8,795 nucleotides of DNA from the NCBI GenBank assembly GCA_020438525.1, contig JAGQUL010000045.1, positions 1 through 8,795 of the forward strand, read 5' to 3'. A program made the translations under genes and the position numbers. Positions 4,367 through 8,795 of this stretch are shown here, one piece after another (the first letter of the stretch is position 1; each line of letters begins with the position of its first letter). The notes under the pieces were generated by a model. That model was not told the origin of the DNA and ran no database searches. It saw only the letters and a list, made by a program, of their open reading frames with translations. The DNA comes from Thermoleophilia bacterium. Its GTDB lineage: Bacteria; Actinomycetota; Thermoleophilia; Gaiellales; SKUG01.

Positions 4367-6632
4367 ACTCGACCTGCACTTCCGGCAGCCACCGCAGCCA
4401 CCGCGGCAGGTACCAGTTGTGTTCGCCGAGCAGCGCCATGGCCGCCGGAAGCAGCACGCCGCGCACCAGGGTCGCGTCGATCAGCAGCGCCACCGCGATC
4501 CCGAAGCCCATCTGCTGGAACATCACCAGGTCGCCGATCGCGAATCCCGTGAACACCGCCACGATGATGAGCGCGGCGCCGGTGATCAGCCGCCCGGTCG
4601 AGCCGACGGACCATGCCACCGCACCGGTCGTGTCGCCCGTCGCGAGCCAGCGCTCGCGAATCCGGGTCATCAGGAACATGTGGTAGTCCATCGAGAGGCC
4701 GAACAGCACGCTGAACAGGAACAGCGGCACCCATGCCTCGGTCGTGTCGACCTGCTGCAGCCCGAGCAGGTCGGCGCCCACGCCGTGCTGGAACACGAGC
4801 ACGAGCAGCCCGTAGGCCGCACCCACGCTGAGCAGGTTCAGGACGATCGCCACGATCGGAACGACCAGCGACCGGAACACCACGAGCAGCACCAGGAAGC
4901 TCAGCCCGAGCACGAACGCCAGCACGCGCGGCAGCCAGGCGCTCATCACGTCGAAGTAGTCGATGTTGAGCGCGGTCTCGCCGGTCACGAGCAGGCGCGC
5001 ATCGCCGAGCTCCGTGCCCAGCGTGTCGGCCGCGATCCCGCCCCGCAGGTCGCGAACGCGCTCCACCGCATCCACCGAGTGCGCGTCGGATCCGACCGGG
5101 ATCGACACCACTGCCAGCGTGCCGTCGGCCGAGACGGGCTCCGCCTGCGGCGTGCCGAACCCGTCCTCGTCGGCGAGCCTCGCCGTGAGCGACTCGACCC
5201 CGCGCCGCAGCGCGGCCTCGTCGATTCCGCCGCTGTCGTACACCACGACCTGCGCCGGTTGCGCCGCCTGGTCCGGGAAGTACGTGGCGATCCCCTCGGC
5301 GCCCTTTCGCGACGGCATGTCTGCCGGGAACGAGCTCACGCCCGACGCACCGGTCTCCATGCCCAGCATCGGCACCGCCGCCACGAGCAGCAGCACGGTC
5401 ACGGCGCCGCCCCACACGATCGGTCGTCGCATCACGACCCGCACCAGACGCCCCCAGACTCCGTGGGCAACCGCGTCGTCGTCGTATCCCGCCGCCTCGC
5501 TGCGTCGACCGACGAGCGGTACGCGCAGCGAGTCGATGCGATCGCCGAGCAGCGAGAGCGTCGCCGGCAGCAGCGTGAGCGCCGCGGCCACCGACGTGAT
5601 GCCCACGAGGATCGCGCCTGCAGCGAGGCTGCGCATGATCGAGGTGGGCACGAGCAGCATTCCCGTGAGCGCCACCACGAAGGTGATGCCGCTGAACAGC
5701 ACGGCCCGGCTCGCGGTCGCGCCGGTCGTGCGCAGCGCCGCATCCCGGGTCGACCCAGCCGCGCGCTCCTCGCGCCAGCGGGAGACGACGAACAGCGAGT
5801 AGTCGATGCCGAGCGCCAGTCCCATGCCGCTCACCATGTTCACGAGGAACACGCTCACCTCCCACTGCTGCCCCACGAGCGCCGCGAGCGCCAGCGCGCC
5901 GATGATCGCCACGATCGCGATCATCAGCGGCATCAGCGCACCGATCAGCGTGCCGAACACGAGCAGCAGCACGAGCATCGCCACCGGCAGACCGACGTAC
6001 AGCTCGCCGTGCTGCAGGTCGCGCTCGCTCATCGCGTTCAGGTCGTGCTCGACGGTCGACTGCCCGGTGACGGTGACCGTGAAATCCGGATTCGAGTCGG
6101 CGGCATCGACCGCGTCGACGAGCCGCTCGTCTGCATCGACCCTGTCGTCGGTCGTGAAGTGCAGCGGCACGAGGATCGCCCGACCGTCGTCGGAGACGGG
6201 CAGGTCGCTCGCCGAGCCCGCCGAGCCCGCCGCGTTGCCTGCCACGGGCGCGACCTCCACGTCGAGGTCCGGTGCCTGCTCGACGAGCCTCGCGAGGAAG
6301 TCCTGGAACTCCGGGGCCGACACTTCGTAGCGCGACGACGACACCACGAGCACCTCGTCGACCTGGCCCCGATCGGGGAGGTGCGTGTCGATCAGCTCGA
6401 GGGCCGTGCGCGACTCGGGCCCGTTGGTGACCCGCTGCTCGGTCGAGAGCGCGCCCGGCAGCAGCGTAGCGATCACGACGATCGACGCGATCGTGAGCAC
6501 CAGCCACGCGCCCACCACTCGCCATGGGTGCTCGAGTGCCCAGCGGATCGTGCGGGTCGTGCGGTGGTCGGAGGATCGATCAGCGGCGGATTCGGGGTTC
6601 GCCGGCGGGGTGTCGAGCGTGCTCATCTCCAT
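4365..6632 (-). CDS. MMPL/RND-family transporter
   Basis: A proton-driven inner-membrane exporter of the MMPL family, whose members move lipids, siderophores or drugs. From the ATG at 6632 it has 755 residues and the full duplicated RND fold. A cytoplasmic N-terminus leads to TM1 (about 38-59), a large outer loop (60-210), TM2-TM6 (212-362), a cytoplasmic linker (363-403), TM7 (404-424), a second outer loop (425-567) and TM8-TM12 (568-734). The proton-relay Asp-Tyr pairs are present in TM4 (GIDY, Asp277-Tyr278) and TM10 (SMDY, Asp649-Tyr650), so it should be active. GDRIDSL after TM6 is also typical. An in-frame ATG at 6719 is rejected because its first 29 codons cover the promoter; a third choice is ATG 6626. 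It lacks the long C-terminal tail of mycobacterial MmpL3, so a small-substrate or drug exporter is more likely than a mycolate flippase. The substrate is unknown. Confidence 0.9.
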   Translation of the reverse strand: MEMSTLDTPPANPESAADRSSDHRTTRTIRWALEHPWRVVGAWLVLTIASIVVIATLLPGALSTEQRVTNGPESRTALELIDTHLPDRGQVDEVLVVSSSRYEVSAPEFQDFLARLVEQAPDLDVEVAPVAGNAAGSAGSASDLPVSDDGRAILVPLHFTTDDRVDADERLVDAVDAADSNPDFTVTVTGQSTVEHDLNAMSERDLQHGELYVGLPVAMLVLLLVFGTLIGALMPLMIAIVAIIGALALAALVGQQWEVSVFLVNMVSGMGLALGIDYSLFVVSRWREERAAGSTRDAALRTTGATASRAVLFSGITFVVALTGMLLVPTSIMRSLAAGAILVGITSVAAALTLLPATLSLLGDRIDSLRVPLVGRRSEAAGYDDDAVAHGVWGRLVRVVMRRPIVWGGAVTVLLLVAAVPMLGMETGASGVSSFPADMPSRKGAEGIATYFPDQAAQPAQVVVYDSGGIDEAALRRGVESLTARLADEDGFGTPQAEPVSADGTLAVVSIPVGSDAHSVDAVERVRDLRGGIAADTLGTELGDARLLVTGETALNIDYFDVMSAWLPRVLAFVLGLSFLVLLVVFRSLVVPIVAIVLNLLSVGAAYGLLVLVFQHGVGADLLGLQQVDTTEAWVPLFLFSVLFGLSMDYHMFLMTRIRERWLATGDTTGAVAWSVGSTGRLITGAALIIVAVFTGFAIGDLVMFQQMGFGIAVALLIDATLVRGVLLPAAMALLGEHNWYLPRWLRWLPEVQVE

Positions 6633-6638
6633 GACCCA

Positions 6639-6667
6639 ACCATAACGTAGTGATTGGTCACTCACAA
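6639..6667 (-). promoter_or_regulatory. Promoter of the MMPL gene, apparently giving a leaderless transcript
   Basis: Read on the minus strand, TTGTGA (6667-6662) and TATGGT (6644-6639) each match the sigma-70 consensus at 4 of 6 positions and are exactly 17 bases apart. Only 6 bases separate the -10 element from the ATG at 6632, so the transcript should begin at or very near the A of the start codon. Leaderless mRNAs are common in actinobacteria. There is no ribosome binding site upstream of this ATG, which agrees. Confidence 0.65.
6649..6662. promoter_or_regulatory. 14-bp palindrome in the MMPL promoter spacer, probable TetR-type operator
   Basis: AGTGATTGGTCACT has perfect 5-base arms (AGTGA and TCACT) around TTGG. 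It sits inside the 17-base spacer between the -35 and -10 elements, where a bound repressor would exclude the polymerase. MMPL exporters are often controlled by TetR-family repressors that bind palindromes of this kind, but no regulator gene is in the window, so the protein that binds is unknown. Confidence 0.6.
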
Positions 6668-6732
6668 GTGCTTCGCGTGAGACCGAGGCCGTGTCTGACA
6701 CCGGCGTGTTTTCTGCCACCCGTGCGTGGAAC

Positions 6733-6753
6733 GTTCATGTCAGGCGCCTGAAC
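6733..6753. promoter_or_regulatory. Nested palindromes upstream of the divergent membrane-protein gene
   Basis: TCAGGCGCCTGA (6740-6751) is a perfect 12-bp palindrome. The overlapping arms GTTCA (6733-6737) and TGAAC (6749-6753) form an alternative inverted repeat. The site is between the MMPL promoter and the divergent gene and could be an operator or an RNA hairpin in a leader. No clear promoter was found for the divergent gene; the function is open. Confidence 0.35.
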
Positions 6754-6816
6754 CGACGCCTCCAGGCCGTGACCCTGCGGCCCGGAACCCGCAATCGACA
6801 CCGGAGGTTCGGTGAT

Positions 6817-7428
6817 ATGCACTCATTCGTCAACCGCGTGGGAAGCCCACGCCTGCTCGGAACGGTGGTCATCGCCGCATGGGCGATGTACTTCACGATG
6901 ATCTCGCTGAGCAACATCTTCGACGCCCTCAAGGCGATGGACGTGCTGGGCAACGGGTTCGACTTCGCGAGCGGAAACTGGTCGTTCATGCAGGACACCG
7001 TCGCGATCTACGGCACGCCGGACTGGCTCACGGGCATCCTGTTCGCCGGAGCGATCGTGCTCGAGGTCGCGGTGGCGGCGCTCTGCTGGTACGCGCTCGG
7101 AAGCCGCCTGTCGGACTCCCCGGTCGCATCGGCTGCGTCTCGTGCGGCGGTGACGTCGGCGCTCGTCGTGTGGACGGCATTCGTGTTCATGGAGGAGATC
7201 TTCATCGCATACGGCGTGGAGTCGACCCACTGGATGCTGTTCGTCGCGAGCGCGATCTCGTTCGGGCTGCTCTACCTGGTCGATCGTCCGCGTGAGCTTG
7301 CGCAGGCGGGCGAGCGCGGCGGAGCCGACGAGGCGGAGCGACGCGTGCTCGACGTGCGACGTCACGTGCTCGTCCGGCACGGCGAGGAAGGGCTGCGCGA
7401 ACGCGAGCACGCAGCACCACACAACTGA
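6817..7428 (+). CDS. Four-helix integral membrane protein of unknown function
   Basis: A 203-residue membrane protein that I cannot name with certainty. Hydrophobic helices lie at about 12-33, 71-94, 111-132 and 138-155. Between the first two is a loop with SNIFDALKAMD (32-42) and NWSFMQD (54-60). This layout, with an Asn/Asp-containing first loop and Trp before helix two, loosely recalls the small membrane proteins of the DUF2165 type; the match is from memory and weak. An EE pair (126-127) within helix three is unusual for a membrane segment and may be functional. Residues 156-203 form a hydrophilic tail rich in Arg and Glu, which seems genuinely coding because G/C third positions continue. 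The start at 6817 has GGAGG at 6803-6807, 9 bases upstream, while earlier in-frame starts give an Arg-rich non-hydrophobic extension. It is divergent from the MMPL gene with 184 bases between start codons. Confidence 0.75.
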   Translation: MHSFVNRVGSPRLLGTVVIAAWAMYFTMISLSNIFDALKAMDVLGNGFDFASGNWSFMQDTVAIYGTPDWLTGILFAGAIVLEVAVAALCWYALGSRLSDSPVASAASRAAVTSALVVWTAFVFMEEIFIAYGVESTHWMLFVASAISFGLLYLVDRPRELAQAGERGGADEAERRVLDVRRHVLVRHGEEGLREREHAAPHN

Positions 7429-7490
7429 CACTGGCGACGACGACCACCGCGTCGCTGCCGCGAGCGGCGACGCTCCGGTTCGCGACCGCA

Positions 7491-7513
7491 CCCGGCCACC
7501 ACGAGTGGCCGGG
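7491..7513 (+). terminator. Perfect 9-bp hairpin after the membrane-protein gene
   Basis: CCCGGCCAC (7491-7499) pairs perfectly with GTGGCCGGG (7505-7513) around the loop CACGA. It lies 63 bases after the stop of the membrane-protein gene and 57 bases before the next start, fitting a terminator without a T-tract. Further short GC-rich inverted repeats surround it (for example GCCGC/GCGGC near 7457-7468). No promoter for the next gene was recognised in the remaining bases. Confidence 0.65.
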
Positions 7514-7570
7514 GCGGCCGCAGCCGGGAAACCTGCCGAGTCGATCCCGCCCCACCGGCGAGGATGAGGC

Positions 7571-8795
7571 ATGCCATCGGCTCCACTCTATTACCAGCCC
7601 CTCGTCATGGCCGCCGTCCGGGCGACCCCCGTCGGCAAGACGACCGTCTTCGACGCCCGTGAGGCGTACATGAAGCAGGCGGGCGAGGAGTACAACAAGA
7701 GCGACTCGGTCAAGGGTCGCATGGACGGGATCTTCCGGGGCTTCGAGCAGCTGCAGTCCGACCTGCCCGGGTCGAAGTCGCTCGACATCATCAACATCTC
7801 GTTCGACAACGACCAGTACGTCGCCAACCGCGTCGAGACGTTCCTGAAGCTGCACGCAGACCAGTTCGACACGGCGAGCCCCGAGCAGGCCGCGCAGATG
7901 GGCGCGAGCCTCGTCCAGCAGGCCACGACGGAGCTCGGCGAGAACCGCGGCTTCCGCGCCGTGGGCGACACGCTCGAGGTCGAGCCGGCGATGACCGCGC
8001 TGCTCAAGAAGCACTGGAACGGCGACGACATCGAGGTCGCCGACGCGGCCGCGATCGGCATCCTTGCATCGAAGGAGCTCCAGCATGCGGTGACGCCGCT
8101 CGAGCCCGATGCGACCTCGCCCGACAAGCAGTGGATCGAGGACGGCACCGCCTGGGCGCTCGGCCTGTGGCCCGGTGCAGCGTCGAAGGTCACCACCGCG
8201 CTCGGCCTCAAGGCCGATGCCGGGCAGGTGGAGCGCATCGCCGACGAGTGGCGCAACAACATCGACGCGGTGGACGCGAAGGCGGCCCAGCCGATGCGCT
8301 CGATCGGTGCGCTGCTCGGCGCCGCCGGCATCACCGGCACCGACGACGCTGCTCGCGACGCGGCCTTTCAGGTGCTTCAGTCGAAGCCGCTCGACGACGT
8401 GCCGGCAGGCATCGCGCAGGCGATCGTCTCCCACAACGAGCTGCCCGCCGACCAGTCCGGCTACTTCGCGGGCCGGATCGTCGAGACCGGCGGCAGCGCC
8501 GGCAACATCAAGGGCCTGCTTGCGGAGATCGAGCTCGCGAAGCAGCCGCCGCCGGTCGATCCGCCGTCGGACGGCGAGGAGCCCCCACCAGGCGAGGAGC
8601 CACCGCCCGGCAATCCGCCGTCGGGCGAGGAGCCCCCGGGCACCGACCCGAACCCGCCGGTCGACCCGCCGAAGGATGGCGACCCCACGGACCCGCCGAA
8701 GGATGGCGATCCCACCGACCCGCCGAAGGATGGCGACCCCACCGACCCGCCGAAGGATGGCGACCCCACCGATCCCACGGACCCGACCGACCCCA
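7571..8795 (+). CDS. Unrecognised protein with proline-rich repeat tail, cut by the window edge
   Basis: The reading frame is open from the ATG at 7571 to the last base, giving at least 408 residues; the C-terminus is missing. I do not recognise the family. There is no signal peptide or membrane segment, so the N-terminal part (1-325) appears to be a soluble, acidic, mainly helical domain. It includes the helix-like segments AREAYMKQAGEEYNK (30-44) and AAQMGASLVQQATTEL (108-123), plus the Trp-containing stretch DGTAWALGLWPG. From 326 it becomes Pro/Gly/Glu-rich, first as irregular PPPGEE units, then as four PPKDGDPTD repeats, then PTDPTDP at the edge. Such tails are flexible spacers, often leading to a second domain. 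The start has GAGG at 7560-7563, 7 bases upstream, and continuous G/C-ending codons support the frame. A role in binding a surface or a partner protein would be speculation. Confidence 0.8.
   Translation, partial: MPSAPLYYQPLVMAAVRATPVGKTTVFDAREAYMKQAGEEYNKSDSVKGRMDGIFRGFEQLQSDLPGSKSLDIINISFDNDQYVANRVETFLKLHADQFDTASPEQAAQMGASLVQQATTELGENRGFRAVGDTLEVEPAMTALLKKHWNGDDIEVADAAAIGILASKELQHAVTPLEPDATSPDKQWIEDGTAWALGLWPGAASKVTTALGLKADAGQVERIADEWRNNIDAVDAKAAQPMRSIGALLGAAGITGTDDAARDAAFQVLQSKPLDDVPAGIAQAIVSHNELPADQSGYFAGRIVETGGSAGNIKGLLAEIELAKQPPPVDPPSDGEEPPPGEEPPPGNPPSGEEPPGTDPNPPVDPPKDGDPTDPPKDGDPTDPPKDGDPTDPPKDGDPTDPTDPTDP
8666..8773 (+). repeat. Four 27-bp tandem repeats encoding PPKDGDPTD
   Basis: Units at 8666-8692, 8693-8719, 8720-8746 and 8747-8773 each encode Pro-Pro-Lys-Asp-Gly-Asp-Pro-Thr-Asp and differ only at synonymous third positions (GAC/GAT, ACG/ACC). 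They are followed by PTD units to the window edge. The near-identity of the DNA points to recent expansion by slippage or unequal exchange, so copy number is likely variable and assembly here may be unreliable. Confidence 0.95.

Noticed and set aside
4419..6650. A 743-codon open frame on the plus strand, antisense to the MMPL gene
   Set aside because: Its product is rich in His, Arg and Glu with no domain pattern, and the minus strand encodes a complete 12-helix MMPL protein with proton-relay motifs. Long antisense frames are expected when codons end in G/C.
6633..6719. Longer N-terminus of the MMPL protein from ATG 6719
   Set aside because: It would place the promoter and its operator inside the coding region, and the extra residues have no family counterpart I recognise.
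7202..8434. A 410-codon minus-strand open frame under the right-edge gene
   Set aside because: It crosses the membrane-protein end, an intergenic hairpin and the right-edge gene without its own ribosome site or domain; the product looks like an antisense shadow rich in Arg, Val and Leu.
8461..8778. A minus-strand frame with a regular Gly-Ser-Val-Gly-Ser-Pro-Ser-Phe-Gly repeat resembling a silk- or collagen-like protein
   Set aside because: It is the reverse complement of the PPKDGDPTD repeats. The plus frame continues an upstream soluble domain with a ribosome binding site, and the repeat units differ only at plus-frame synonymous sites.
8666..8795. CRISPR-like array
   Set aside because: The 27-bp repeats are directly adjacent with no spacers and encode an in-frame peptide repeat.

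Overview
The window is bacterial DNA of visibly high GC content. Codons end mostly in G or C, genes are closely packed, and several start codons are GTG. Gene content fits an actinobacterium: a divergent Fe/Mn superoxide dismutase, an MMPL transporter, and a lysine/alanine-rich chromatin-like protein. The mix recalls deep-branching Actinobacteria such as Thermoleophilia, but that placement is inference. I see no rRNA, tRNA, CRISPR array, transposase or integrase.

Left part (1-976): a short region without a recognisable gene leads into a regulated-looking promoter with an 18-bp palindrome and a pair of direct repeats. It drives a stand-alone superoxide dismutase (277-921), closed by a strong UUCG-loop hairpin.

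Central + strand block (1088-3693): four genes are so tightly joined that they should form one operon. They are a double-ACT-domain (GcvR-like) protein, a peptide deformylase starting on a GTG that overlaps the previous stop, an arginase/formimidoylglutamase-family enzyme with the same GTGA overlap, and the phosphatidylglycerophosphate synthase PgsA. Three of the four can be linked to one-carbon, formyl or formimino chemistry; PgsA looks like a passenger.

After a relatively AT-rich promoter region (3694-3779) comes a small basic protein (3780-4340). It combines a histone-H1-like Lys/Ala tail, a Myb/SANT-like DNA-binding domain, an AT-hook-like GRP motif and a C-terminal helix. This is the most unusual single gene here and a candidate nucleoid-associated protein. 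It converges on an MMPL/RND-type exporter on the minus strand (4365-6632), with a hairpin in the 24-bp gap.

The exporter has a well-formed promoter with a 14-bp palindrome inside the spacer (a TetR-type operator is likely), and the predicted transcript begins at the ATG. A four-helix membrane protein (6817-7428) is encoded divergently. The right edge holds an unrecognised cytoplasmic-looking protein (7571 onward). Its roughly 325-residue N-terminal region is followed by a proline-rich tail with four near-identical 9-residue repeats; the gene runs out of the window.

I do not see a clear multi-gene defence or mobile system. The best candidates for something undescribed are the H1/Myb/AT-hook protein and the repeat-tailed protein at the right edge.
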